Shown: piece by piece, positions 8,731-17,140 of the stretch | Numbering within the stretch: the first letter of the stretch is position 1 | How the letters are laid out: each line of letters starts with the position of its first letter | Assembly: GCF_003289945.1 (NCBI RefSeq) | Contig: NZ_QMBP01000013.1 | Coordinates: 150,417-214,416 of the forward strand | DNA from: Mesorhizobium hawassense | GTDB taxonomy: Bacteria; Pseudomonadota; Alphaproteobacteria; Rhizobiales; Rhizobiaceae | Length of the DNA: 64,000 nt | Reading direction: 5' to 3' | Position numbers and translations under genes: made by a program | The notes under the pieces: generated by a model | The model's database searches: none | Seen by the model: the letters and a program-made list of their open reading frames with translations, nothing else | What the model was told of the DNA's origin: nothing

Positions 8731-10224
8731 TCACTGGTTCCGTCGATAGAGTTCAGCGATCATCGCAGCGCCAAGCCTTGCCAGGCAGGCAGCGGCGGTC
8801 TCGCCTTGATGTCGTGCGTCGTGGATCGCCGCCGCAATGCCGGCGACCCCGCGCGCGGCGTCATAGCCCGGCCTGTATCCGGCAGGAAGGGCCTTTGCCG
8901 TCCCGTCCACGACAAGTCCGGCTCCGTTTTCGTCGCCGACCAATGTCAGCGTTGCTAGGCCCGGATGCGCGCAGCCCTTGGCGCAGCCGGAAATGTGCAG
9001 CGTGAGCGAGCCGTCGAAGAGATCGGCGCTTTGCTTTGCGATCACTTCGGCGATGGCGCGGGTGGCGATGCGGCCGGAGGCGCAGGCCGGCGTGCCGGGG
9101 CAGGCGGCGATGCGGGTGCGGGGATCGGCGGCGGAGGTGACGAAACCGAGGGCGGCGGCGGAGGCCTGCAGTGAGACGCAGACGGATGGGGAGAGGCCGA
9201 GGACAAGCAGGGCACGGCCGGGGGCAAGGCGGATTTCGGTGGCGCCGAGGTTTGAGGCTCGCGTGGCGAGGTCGATGAGGTTTTGGGCCGGCATGCTGCC
9301 GAAGGGCAGGCCGATACCGAGGGCGTGGCTCTTACCTAGGTTGAAGAGGCCAATCGGCGAGCGAAGGCGCTCTACGGCGCCCCCCTCTGTCCTGCCGGAC
9401 ATCTCCCCCACTTGGGGGGAGATTAGGCTGGCGCCGTCGGTTTCGCCAATCGCGGAGGTCGGAATAGGAGAGTTCGTTGCGGAAAGTGAGCCGGCGGCGA
9501 AGCTGCCAATCTCCCCCCAAGCGGGGGAGATGTCCGGCAGGACAGGGGGGGGCGCGAAGGAATGCCAGCCAGCCAGAGACGCCAACTGCCGCGCCGACAA
9601 ATCACGCGTATGCGCCTCGCGACCTTTTTCGGCGACCATCCGAAGAGCCGCCACGGCGATGTCGCGCGCAGCATCATCATCGACTGTCGCAAGCGGCCTT
9701 GCACCGCGTGCGTCGCCGGCAACCGATACGCTCCAACGGATATCCTCGCCAGCCCGCACCGCCTCCAGTCTTACATCGGCCGTCACCCGGTCCATCGTCA
9801 ACTGCCCGCCGCCGTCGACAACCACCGACACTTTCGGTCCCAGTCGTGCCGTCAGCCGGGCCTCCTCGATCGCCACCCTGATCCGATCTGCCAGCAGACG
9901 CGGATCCGCAATCTCCTGCGGATCGATACCCGTCAGCGGCCCGGTCTCGACCGAAACGCCACTGCGCACCGCAATGCCCAGCGCATCGACCTCTGCCGCC
10001 AGCAACCGGGCGCTTTCCGCCGTTAGGCCGCGGATCTGCAGGCTGCCGCGCGCGGTCACTTCCATGATGCCATTGCCGTGGCGCAGAGCGGATTCGCCGA
10101 GTCCGATCAGCGACTTCGGCGAAAGTCCTCCCGCGACCGGATTGAGCCGCACCAAGAACCCGTCGCCGGTTTGCATGGGTGCGCTGAGGGCAGGACAGGC
10201 GCCGCGGCGCGAGAACGCGTTCAT
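8731..10224 (-). CDS. cobG: Precorrin-3B synthase (aerobic), carrying a palindromic repeat insertion
   Basis: This oxygen-dependent monooxygenase makes precorrin-3B and defines the aerobic pathway. It belongs to the sulfite/nitrite reductase family, with CPGTPACASGRIATRAIAE and the cluster/siroheme-type HISGCAKGCAHPG motif near the C terminus. The protein has 497 residues. About residues 225-281 are not CobG sequence but the translation of an inserted palindromic repeat (VLPDISPAWGEIG at one end, LISPQVGEMSGRTEGG at the other). Without it the protein would be about 440 residues. The frame is kept, so the gene is probably functional. It overlaps cobN by 4 bases. Confidence 0.93.
   Translation of the reverse strand: MNAFSRRGACPALSAPMQTGDGFLVRLNPVAGGLSPKSLIGLGESALRHGNGIMEVTARGSLQIRGLTAESARLLAAEVDALGIAVRSGVSVETGPLTGIDPQEIADPRLLADRIRVAIEEARLTARLGPKVSVVVDGGGQLTMDRVTADVRLEAVRAGEDIRWSVSVAGDARGARPLATVDDDAARDIAVAALRMVAEKGREAHTRDLSARQLASLAGWHSFAPPPVLPDISPAWGEIGSFAAGSLSATNSPIPTSAIGETDGASLISPQVGEMSGRTEGGAVERLRSPIGLFNLGKSHALGIGLPFGSMPAQNLIDLATRASNLGATEIRLAPGRALLVLGLSPSVCVSLQASAAALGFVTSAADPRTRIAACPGTPACASGRIATRAIAEVIAKQSADLFDGSLTLHISGCAKGCAHPGLATLTLVGDENGAGLVVDGTAKALPAGYRPGYDAARGVAGIAAAIHDARHQGETAAACLARLGAAMIAELYRRNQ
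9380..9551. repeat. Palindromic repeat element inserted in frame in cobG (copy A)
   Basis: About 170 bases with long inverted arms. The left arm holds CTGTCCTGCCGGACATCTCC followed by a short C-run/G-run stem. The right arm holds the reverse complement, GGAGATGTCCGGCAGGACAG. Between them is a region that includes GCCGGCGGCGAAGCTGCCAA, which recurs with one change in the copy in cobN. It is translated without a stop in the cobG frame. Ends are estimated from where the two arms cease to pair. Confidence 0.85.
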
Positions 10225-13200
10225 GCCGCCACCCCGCTGGCCTGTGCCTCGGCGATCAAGGCGGCGAGATCGTCGTCGATGGAATTGCGGAGCGGATGCC
10301 AGAGGCCGCGCCGCCGGGCGGCGAGGAAGCGTTCGGCGATGACCTTCGCCGCCGCCGGGTTCTCGCGCAGCAGGAAGGCGCGGACGTCCGGGTCGCCGAC
10401 ATAGGCGTCGTGCACGGCCTCGATCAGCGCGCCCGAAATGGCATGCGTGGTTTCGGCAAAGCCGACCAGACGGTCGACCGTCTCGGCGAATTCCGAGGCG
10501 CCGCGCGGGCCGTGGCGCATCTGGCCGGTGATGAAGCGGGGATTGACGGCGCGCGCCCGCACAACCCTTGCGACGGCTTCGCCGACCGAACGCGGCTTCG
10601 GCTTCTGCGGGTCGCTCGTATCGAGCACGATGACGTCGGCATTGCGGCCAAGTGCTGCAAGTGCTGCCGAAAATCCGCCGATGAAGGCGACATCGGCCGA
10701 GCCTTCGAGGATATCGCGGCCTGGATCGTCACCGGTGTGGACGAGAAGATCGGCCTCGGCGATGCGGCCCTCGAAGGCGCCGGGCGCCGAGATCGCTTCG
10801 CCGTCGGCGCCGCCATAGGCGTGGGAGGTGGCGTCGAGATAGGCGCGGCCGATCTCCTCGCGCGCGGCCCATTCGCCGCGCGACAGCAAATCCTCGACGC
10901 CGGCGCCATAGGTGCCGGGCGAGGTGCCGAAAATGCGCGGGCTGATCTTGCCAGCGGCGCGGGTGGCGGCGGCAAGCGGGTTCTCGGAATCGTCCTCCTC
11001 GCGGCCGGCAACCGCATTGCCGGCGGCATCGATCAGCGCGATCTGGGTCGGGAACATGTCGCGGAACAAGCCGGAAATGCGCCAGGTCACGTCGACGCGC
11101 GGCCGGCCGAGTGCTCCGGGCGGCAGCACCTCGATGCCGGTGACGCGGCCGGTGGCGGCATCCCACTGCGGCCGGCAGCCCATCAGCGCCAGGCCTTGCG
11201 CGATCTCTTCCCCGCCCGTGCGCAAGGAGGCCGAGCCCCAGAGGTCGATGACCAGCGAGCGCGGCCAGTCGCCATGGCTCTGCATATAGCTGCGCACGAC
11301 TTCTTCCGCCGCTGCCTGTCCGAGATCATAGGCGGTCGGCGTCGGCATGGTGCGCGGATCGGAGGTGAAGAGGTTGCGGCCGGTGGGCAGCACATCGGAG
11401 CGGCCACGCGCCGGCGCGCCGGCGGGTCCGGCCTTGATGTGACGACCATCGAGCGCGGCGAGCAGGGCAACCTTCTCGGCTTCCGCGCTTTGCCGGCGCA
11501 GCGGGTCGGCTTCGTCTTCCGGCGCGCGGCCATAGACATGCAGCCCGTCCTTGACGGCGAAATCCTTGAGATCGCAAAGCCAGGCGTCGATGCGACGCAG
11601 CGCTTCGTCGGGCGCGTCGGTCTTGGCAACGCCGGCTTCCGAGGCAAGCCCGGTTTTCCGAGCCGTCTCGACGATCAGCCTGGCCAGGCGGTCACGGCGG
11701 CGACGGTCGAGTCCATCGGCCTGGGCATATTCGTCGACCAGCCGCTCGAGCTTCTGTTGGGTCTCGTCGAGTCCGGCGCCGATGAGGGGTGGCGGCAGGT
11801 GACCGAGCGTTATCGCCGAGATGCGGCGCTTGGCCTGCGCCGCCTCGCCGGGATTGGAGACGATGAAAGGGTAGATGACCGGCAGCGAGCCGGTGACGAT
11901 CTCGGGGAAACACGTGCCGGAGAGCGCGACAGTCTTGCCCGGTAGCCACTCCAGCGTGCCGTGGGCGCCGACGTGGATAATAGCATGCACGCCGAGCGAT
12001 TTTTGCAGCCAGAGGCCGAAGGCGATCAGTTCGTGGCGCGGGGGCAGCGTCGGGTCGTGGTAGTCGGCGCGGCGGTCGGCCGAGCGGCCGCGGTCGGGGG
12101 CCAGTCCCACGGTGACGTTGCCGAAGGTCGCGGCGCGGAAAGGGAAGCGTTGCGGGGCGGCAGCCTTCAAAGGCAGGCGTTCCGTCGCCCCCCTCTCTGT
12201 CCTGCCGGACATCTCCCCCTCAAGGGGGGAGATTATTCCTTGCGCTCGGCTTTCGCCAATTTTCGGCCTAGCAAGGGGAGAGCCGGCGGCGGAGCTGCCA
12301 ATCTCCCCCCCTGAGGGGGAGATGTTCGGCAGGACAGAGAGGGGGGCCTCGCGCATACCTGTCTCGTCTGCCTTACGCCATGCCGACTTAACCGAGGCTC
12401 GCGCTGCTTCAGGCAGTTCGGTTGAAAAGGCAACGTACTCCGTCAGGGCAAGGCCGTGCCCACCCACTTCCAACGCATCCAGCAGCTCCCGCGGCGATTG
12501 CGGAATCCCGTCAACCGCATAGCCCTGTTCCTTCAGATCATGCAGCATGGCAAGCACGCTGGACGGCACATCTAACCCAACCGCGTAACCTGTCCGCCCG
12601 GGCGCGCTCGGATAATCCGGAATCAGGATCGCCAGCTTGCGCTCGGACGGCTCCGTCCGCTGCAGCCGAACGAACGCCGCGATGCGCTTGGCGACCTGCG
12701 CGACGCGATCCATCTCCGGCAAGTTGGCAAAGGCGCGAAAGGCCAGCGCCGGATCGGTCTCAACCTCGCCCTTGAACGAGATGGCGCCGGCGAGGATGCG
12801 GCCGTCGAGCTCGGGCAGCACGACATGCATGGCAAGGTCTGCGGGCGCCAGGCCGCGCTGGTTTTTCTCCCAGACCTCGCGGCGCGTCGTGGCGACGATG
12901 ACCTGGAAGGCCGGCACGCCGGCGCGGTCAAACAGGGTCTCCGCACCCGGCTCCGCGCCGGAGGCGAAGGCCGTGGCGGTGACGATGGCGGCGGGCTTCA
13001 GTGCAGCGAGAGCAGTTTCGACGAAAGCGAGGGAGGTTGCATCCTTGAGGCTGGACACGAAGATCGGCACCGGGGCCATGCCCTGCGAGCGTATTGCGTC
13101 GACCAGCGCATCGATCGGCGCGATGTCCGCGGCAAGCAACATCGAGCGGTAGAAGAGGATTGGGATGACGGGAGCGCCGGTGTTGTCGGGGTCGAGTTTC

Positions 13201-13835
13201 GTCACACCCCCCTCTGTCCGGCAGGACAGAGGGGGGTGCGAAGGAACGCCGACATTTGCGAGGTACGGCTTTTCTGAGACACCAACTCCCGGCTGATAAT
13301 ATCCCGCCTTCGGAACGCTCACCGGCTCAGCCACGGCTGCATCCGACCCGGCCAGCCGCGCCAGTCTCTGCACCAGCGCCGCCATGTTTGCCGGGCCGCC
13401 TTCGCGGAAATAGCCGAGCAGGGCGTCGAGTTCTGGGCGCGGCAGCGTCGAGCCTTCGATCAGCCGCTGGTCCTCGTCATGGCTCTCGCCCGGCAGCAAT
13501 GCCAGCTTTATGCCGCGCTCGCGCGCCACCGCGGCGAGCTGGTCGCAGCCATAGCGCCACCAGTCATAGCCGCCGAGGATGCGGACGAGGACGACCTTGG
13601 CATGACGAGCGACGCTGTCGATCCACAGGTCCACCGACATCGGGTGGCGAAGGTCGCGGAGCGCCGCAAGCCGCATCGAGGGCAGCCGCGCCGCGTCGGC
13701 CTGCCAGGCGGCGACCAGGCCGGCGAGGTCGCTGTCGGTGAAGGACAGCGCCACGACATCCGCAGGCGTCTGCCTGAGATCGATCGGCTCGGCGAGATCG
13801 TCGAGCGAAGCGGATGTCGTGGCGAGGATATGCAT
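10221..13835 (-). CDS. cobN: Cobaltochelatase large subunit CobN, carrying two repeat insertions
   Basis: This is the large subunit of the ATP-dependent cobaltochelatase (with CobS/CobT-type AAA+ partners, not in this window), which inserts cobalt into hydrogenobyrinate a,c-diamide. The protein has 1204 residues. It shows the CobN/magnesium-chelatase-H fold with GGYDWWRYGCDQL, IHVGAHGTLEWLPGKTVALS, SLVIDLWGSASLRTGGEEIAQ and a C-terminal RRGLWHPLRNSIDDDLAAL. About residues 200-210 and 497-549 are translated palindromic repeats rather than native sequence. It overlaps cobG by 4 bases and lies 32 bases downstream of cobW. Confidence 0.94.
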   Translation of the reverse strand: MHILATTSASLDDLAEPIDLRQTPADVVALSFTDSDLAGLVAAWQADAARLPSMRLAALRDLRHPMSVDLWIDSVARHAKVVLVRILGGYDWWRYGCDQLAAVARERGIKLALLPGESHDEDQRLIEGSTLPRPELDALLGYFREGGPANMAALVQRLARLAGSDAAVAEPVSVPKAGYYQPGVGVSEKPYLANVGVPSHPPLSCRTEGGVTKLDPDNTGAPVIPILFYRSMLLAADIAPIDALVDAIRSQGMAPVPIFVSSLKDATSLAFVETALAALKPAAIVTATAFASGAEPGAETLFDRAGVPAFQVIVATTRREVWEKNQRGLAPADLAMHVVLPELDGRILAGAISFKGEVETDPALAFRAFANLPEMDRVAQVAKRIAAFVRLQRTEPSERKLAILIPDYPSAPGRTGYAVGLDVPSSVLAMLHDLKEQGYAVDGIPQSPRELLDALEVGGHGLALTEYVAFSTELPEAARASVKSAWRKADETGMREAPLSVLPNISPSGGEIGSSAAGSPLARPKIGESRAQGIISPLEGEMSGRTERGATERLPLKAAAPQRFPFRAATFGNVTVGLAPDRGRSADRRADYHDPTLPPRHELIAFGLWLQKSLGVHAIIHVGAHGTLEWLPGKTVALSGTCFPEIVTGSLPVIYPFIVSNPGEAAQAKRRISAITLGHLPPPLIGAGLDETQQKLERLVDEYAQADGLDRRRRDRLARLIVETARKTGLASEAGVAKTDAPDEALRRIDAWLCDLKDFAVKDGLHVYGRAPEDEADPLRRQSAEAEKVALLAALDGRHIKAGPAGAPARGRSDVLPTGRNLFTSDPRTMPTPTAYDLGQAAAEEVVRSYMQSHGDWPRSLVIDLWGSASLRTGGEEIAQGLALMGCRPQWDAATGRVTGIEVLPPGALGRPRVDVTWRISGLFRDMFPTQIALIDAAGNAVAGREEDDSENPLAAATRAAGKISPRIFGTSPGTYGAGVEDLLSRGEWAAREEIGRAYLDATSHAYGGADGEAISAPGAFEGRIAEADLLVHTGDDPGRDILEGSADVAFIGGFSAALAALGRNADVIVLDTSDPQKPKPRSVGEAVARVVRARAVNPRFITGQMRHGPRGASEFAETVDRLVGFAETTHAISGALIEAVHDAYVGDPDVRAFLLRENPAAAKVIAERFLAARRRGLWHPLRNSIDDDLAALIAEAQASGVAA
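12188..12346. repeat. Palindromic repeat element inserted in frame in cobN (copy B)
   Basis: About 160 bases of the same family as the copy in cobG. Arms contain CTGTCCTGCCGGACATCTCC on one side and GAGATGTTCGGCAGGACAGA on the other, and the inner block includes GCCGGCGGCGGAGCTGCCAA. On the cobN strand it reads through as VLPNISPSGGEIG ... IISPLEGEMSGRTERGA. It separates cobN segments ending WRKADETG and beginning FPFRAATFGNVTVG. Confidence 0.85.
13204..13237. repeat. Solo-end hairpin of the same palindromic family in cobN (copy C)
   Basis: A 15-base perfect stem (CACCCCCCTCTGTCC against GGACAGAGGGGGGTG) with a four-base loop. It consists only of the outer ends of the repeat found at 9380 and 12188, as if the centre had been deleted. 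It reads through in the cobN frame as SHPPLSCRTEGGV. Confidence 0.75.
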
Positions 13836-13840
13836 CGCTT

Positions 13841-13866
13841 TTTCGTGTTGGCCTTTCGTGTTGGCC
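13841..13866. repeat. Tandem 13-base repeat between cobW and cobN
   Basis: Two exact adjacent copies of TTTCGTGTTGGCC fill the 32-base space between the cobW stop and the cobN start. They overlap the region where the cobN ribosome-binding site would be. Copy number could vary and tune spacing; that is inference. Confidence 0.7.
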
Positions 13867-13867
13867 C

Positions 13868-14905
13868 TCAGCCGGCGAGGATACGCTCGATCGCCGGGCG
13901 GTTCAGCCCCTTCAAGCCGATGACGACGAGCCGCGAACGGCGGTCGTCCTCCGCTGTCCAGGCGCGGTCGTAATAGTGGTTGACGCGCGGGCCGACGGCC
14001 TGAAGAAGGAGGCGCATCGGCTTGCCGCCGACTTCGACGAAGCCTTTGACGCGCAGCACGTTCTCCTGCTCGGCGGCAAGGGCGACGCGCTTCGCCAGCT
14101 CGTCCGGGTTGGCGATCGCGGGGATATCGAGGACGAAGGAATCGAAATCGTCATGCTCGTGGTCGAGCTCGTCGTCGTGATGCGTCTTGCGGTTCTCGAT
14201 GTCGTCCTCGACGGCAAGGCCAAGGCCAAGCAGCACCGAGGGGTCGACCTTGCCCTGCGCGGTCGGCACGACCTTGACGGCGCGCGCGACATGCTCGCCG
14301 ATGACGGCGTTGGCGCGCTGCGAGCCCGCCGCGTCCATCAAATCGCTTTTCGACAGGATGATCAGGTCGGCGCAGGCGATCTGGTCCTCGAACACCTCTT
14401 CGACCGGATCGTCATGGTCGAGGGAATCGTCCGCCGCGCGCTGTGCCTGCAAGGCGTCCATGTCGGAGGCGACGCGGCCTTCGGCCAGTGCCGGGCCATC
14501 GACCACGGCGACGACGCCGTCGACCGTGACGCGGGTCTTCACCGTCGGCCATTGGAAGGCCTGGACCAGCGGCTTCGGCAGAGCGAGGCCGGAGGTTTCG
14601 ATCAGAATGTGGTCGACCTTCGGCGTGCGCGAGAGGATCTGGTCGAGCGCCGGCACGAAATCGTCGGCGACGGTGCAGCAGATGCAGCCATTGGCGAGCT
14701 CGACTATGTTTTCTTCCGGACAGGTGTCGACACCGCAGCCCTTCAGGATCTCGCCGTCGATGCCGACATCGCCGAACTCGTTGACGATGATCGCCAGCCG
14801 CTTGCCCTTGGCGTTTTCGAGCAGGTTGCGGATCAGCGTCGTCTTGCCGGCGCCGAGGAAGCCGGTGACGACGGTGCAGGGCACGCGGGAAACGGAAGCA
14901 TTCAT
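13868..14905 (-). CDS. cobW: CobW-family zinc/cobalt GTPase metallochaperone
   Basis: A COG0523 G3E GTPase thought to deliver cobalt to the CobN chelatase. The 345-residue protein has Walker A GFLGAGKTTLIRNLLE (about residues 16-31), the metal-binding GCICC motif in ELANGCICCTVADDF, Walker B-like DHILIETSGLALP, and the NKxD-equivalent SKSDL. A His/Asp/Glu-rich stretch (HHDDELDHEHDDFD) precedes the C-terminal CobW_C domain. It lies 2 bases downstream of the DUF1636 gene under the B12 riboswitch. Confidence 0.95.
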   Translation of the reverse strand: MNASVSRVPCTVVTGFLGAGKTTLIRNLLENAKGKRLAIIVNEFGDVGIDGEILKGCGVDTCPEENIVELANGCICCTVADDFVPALDQILSRTPKVDHILIETSGLALPKPLVQAFQWPTVKTRVTVDGVVAVVDGPALAEGRVASDMDALQAQRAADDSLDHDDPVEEVFEDQIACADLIILSKSDLMDAAGSQRANAVIGEHVARAVKVVPTAQGKVDPSVLLGLGLAVEDDIENRKTHHDDELDHEHDDFDSFVLDIPAIANPDELAKRVALAAEQENVLRVKGFVEVGGKPMRLLLQAVGPRVNHYYDRAWTAEDDRRSRLVVIGLKGLNRPAIERILAG

Positions 14906-14907
14906 GG

Positions 14908-15333
14908 TCAGTCCTTCAGCATGTCGAGAGGTGGGATGCGGGCAACCAGGCCGCGCTTGAGGGAATCGGGCCGGCCGCGCCAGGGGATAAGGCCGTCGGT
15001 CGCGGTGGCGAAGAGCTTTGCGCCGGCGACCAGATCGGCTCCGCTGGTCGCATTCAGATCACCGAAGACGTAACTCCAACAACCGTCGCGCAGAAGTGCC
15101 GCGCTCAGGCGGCGTTTGCAATTGCCGAGGCATTCGACGGTGCGGATGCGGATGCTTTCGCCCGATGCGGCGCGGCGCGTGTCGTCGGCCAGCAAGGCGC
15201 CGGCGCGCGGATGCGCGTCCGAGCCGGTTTCGTCACGGCAGGACGAGCAGACCATGACGGTTACGCCAGCCAACGCGTCGGGCTCGGACGAAATGTCCGC
15301 GATGTTTGCCGGGAAACTGCCGTTGCGATCCAA
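14908..15333 (-). CDS. DUF1636 small cysteine protein, first gene of the cob operon
   Basis: A 141-residue protein with CSSCRDETG near residue 33 and VECLGNCKRRLSAAL further on, a pattern like thioredoxin-like [2Fe-2S] ferredoxins and characteristic of DUF1636 proteins that accompany cobW. The biochemical role is unknown; metal or cluster binding is inferred from the cysteines. The start at 15333 gives about 30 residues before the first conserved cysteine. A shorter start near MVCSSCRDETG is possible. It is the first gene after the cobalamin riboswitch. Confidence 0.82.
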   Translation of the reverse strand: MDRNGSFPANIADISSEPDALAGVTVMVCSSCRDETGSDAHPRAGALLADDTRRAASGESIRIRTVECLGNCKRRLSAALLRDGCWSYVFGDLNATSGADLVAGAKLFATATDGLIPWRGRPDSLKRGLVARIPPLDMLKD

Positions 15334-15384
15334 AACCAGGCTCCTTGCCCGGAAAACCCGCCGGACATTCGGATACTTAAAGTC

Positions 15385-15590
15385 TCAGACGGCAGGTCTC
15401 CTGGCTCGCGGGTCGTCGCCTTGATGCCGCCTTCCCGGGAACATCCCAGTGGTTTTCGGCCAAGGCTCGTCGCTTACAGTTGCGGGGACAGCCGCGGATT
15501 TGGGTTTTCGGCCCGCACCGCATTCCCTCTTGGCTCCTCCCTTTGCCGGGAGAAGACCGTCCAGGTCGGGATTTAGGCTTAGAGCTACGG
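15385..15590 (-). promoter_or_regulatory. Adenosylcobalamin (B12) riboswitch
   Basis: On the minus strand the leader contains the canonical B12 elements in order: a GGGAATGCGGTGCGGGCC segment, GGCTGTCCCCGCAACTGTAA, CCACTGGGATGTTCCCGGGA, and the 3' B12-box region AGCCAGGAGACCTGCC (plus-strand 15391-15406). It ends about 50 bases before the DUF1636 start. When cobalamin binds, it should switch off the downstream cob operon by blocking translation or ending transcription. Confidence 0.93.
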
Positions 15591-15606
15591 GGCTGTCAAC
15601 GCGCGG

Positions 15607-16806
15607 CTACGACACCTTGATGTCGGCCAGCGCCGGGCCGAGGTCGCCGGCCGGCGTCACTTCGATCGCCTCCAGGCCAAGCCATGCCTGTATCTGCTTC
15701 AGCTCATCGAAGAGTTGCGCGGCGGTCTCGGGTGGCGCGCCGGCCTCGGCATAGGCGGCGTGAACGCGCAAGATGCTGGCCGGGCGGTCGGCGCGGAGGT
15801 CGACGCGAGCGACGATGCGGTCGCCGAGCAGGAAGGGCAGCACATAATAGCCGTACTGGCGTTTTTCGGCCGGCGTGTAGATTTCGATGCGGTAGCGAAA
15901 ATCGAAGAGCTTTTCCGTCCGCGTGCGTTCGAAAACGACGGGATCGAATGGCGCGAGCAGGGCGCGCGCCTCTATCCGGCGCGGGGTACGGGCGTCTTTA
16001 TGAAGGTAGGCGGTCCTGTCCCAGCCTTCGACCTTCACCGGCAGCAATTCGCCGGTTTCGACCAGTTCCTCGATGCGGCCTTTCGTATCGCCCGGCGCCA
16101 GGCGAAAATAGTCGCGCAGGTCACCATAGGTGGCGATGCCGTGGGCGCGGGCTGAAATGCGCAGCAATTCGCGATGCGCGTCCTCCACCGAAGGTACTGG
16201 CAGATCGAGCACCGCCTGCGGCAAAACGCGCTCGGGCAGGTCGTAGTAGCGTTCGAAGCCGCGCCGGTAGGCGGTGGTGATGCGGCCGGCCCAGAACAGC
16301 CACTCGAAAGCGTGCTTGGCTTCGCTCCAGCCCCACCAGCCGCCATTGCCCTTGTGGCCCTCGATGTCGGAGGCGGCGATCGGCCCGCGATCCGCCACCT
16401 CCTTATAGATCTCGTCGATCATCGCCTTGCGCTCACGGCCCCATCTGGCGAGGCCGAGATACATCTCGTCGCCCTGTTCGGCGCGCTGCATGCGCCAGCG
16501 CATCAGCGGGTAGGTTTCGACAGGCAGGAACGACGCCTCATGCGCCCAATATTCGAAGACGGCGCGCTTGCGGGTGACCGCGGCGTTGTCGAGAAGCGTA
16601 AGCGGGTAGGGGCCGAGGCGCGAATAGAGCGGCATATAATGCGCGCGCACCACCGCGCTCACGGAATCGATCTGCAACAGGCCGGTTCGGGAGAGCACGC
16701 GGGCCAGGTGGCGGCGATCCGGAACGCTATTGGGCCTGGGGTCGTTGAACCCCTGTGCTCCAAGCGCAATGCGCCTCGCCATGGCCAGCGAAATCTTATC
16801 CTTCAT
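15607..16806 (-). CDS. Winged-helix DNA glycosylase of the YcaQ/AlkX family
   Basis: Related to E. coli YcaQ (AlkX), which unhooks DNA interstrand crosslinks and removes alkylated bases. The 399-residue protein contains the HTH_42 fold: LQIDSVSAVVRAHYMPLYSRLG, FEYWAHEASFLPVETYPL, and WWGWSEAKHAFEWLFWAGRI, with the C-terminal LLGDRIVARVDLRADR. It has its own start facing the nuo operon and is unrelated to the downstream cob genes, whose riboswitch lies just beyond its stop codon. Confidence 0.88.
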   Translation of the reverse strand: MKDKISLAMARRIALGAQGFNDPRPNSVPDRRHLARVLSRTGLLQIDSVSAVVRAHYMPLYSRLGPYPLTLLDNAAVTRKRAVFEYWAHEASFLPVETYPLMRWRMQRAEQGDEMYLGLARWGRERKAMIDEIYKEVADRGPIAASDIEGHKGNGGWWGWSEAKHAFEWLFWAGRITTAYRRGFERYYDLPERVLPQAVLDLPVPSVEDAHRELLRISARAHGIATYGDLRDYFRLAPGDTKGRIEELVETGELLPVKVEGWDRTAYLHKDARTPRRIEARALLAPFDPVVFERTRTEKLFDFRYRIEIYTPAEKRQYGYYVLPFLLGDRIVARVDLRADRPASILRVHAAYAEAGAPPETAAQLFDELKQIQAWLGLEAIEVTPAGDLGPALADIKVS

Positions 16807-17140
16807 CGAGGCGCCTTTGCCCTGATCGTTTGCCGGATTTTTAGCCGGTGATTCCGGTCATGCTAGCAGGCAAATGGCGGGAGATGTGTCAGGAGAGAAA
16901 AGTGGAGTAAAAAGTGAAGGAAATCAAACAGGAGCGGATCGGACCGGTTTCTTCCGATATGGCGTCCAGGGCCGCGAATTGAACAACGTTTGACTTGCGT
17001 CACCGGAACCGCTGCGCTAACCGTCGCCGCGTTGCAGCATGGGCCTCTTAAAACGGTTCAGCGGTTAAACTGTCACGCTTCCGCATTAGAGTTCGTTGCT
17101 GTAATCAAAGTGAACTGCCCCGCCGAAGGAAAGCCGCCGC
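16807..17140. promoter_or_regulatory. Divergent intergenic region, presumed nuo operon promoter
   Basis: These 334 bases separate the YcaQ-type gene (minus) from nuoA (plus). A TTGACT hexamer at 16990-16995 could be a -35 box, but the matching -10 (around 17013-17020) is weak. AAGGAAAG just before the nuoA ATG is a plausible ribosome-binding site. No gene or stable hairpin is seen. Confidence 0.35.

Noticed and set aside
1..15590. Search for cobF (precorrin-6A synthase) in the cob cluster
   Set aside because: No frame with that family's features was found; it must be elsewhere or functionally replaced. I report only its absence from this window.
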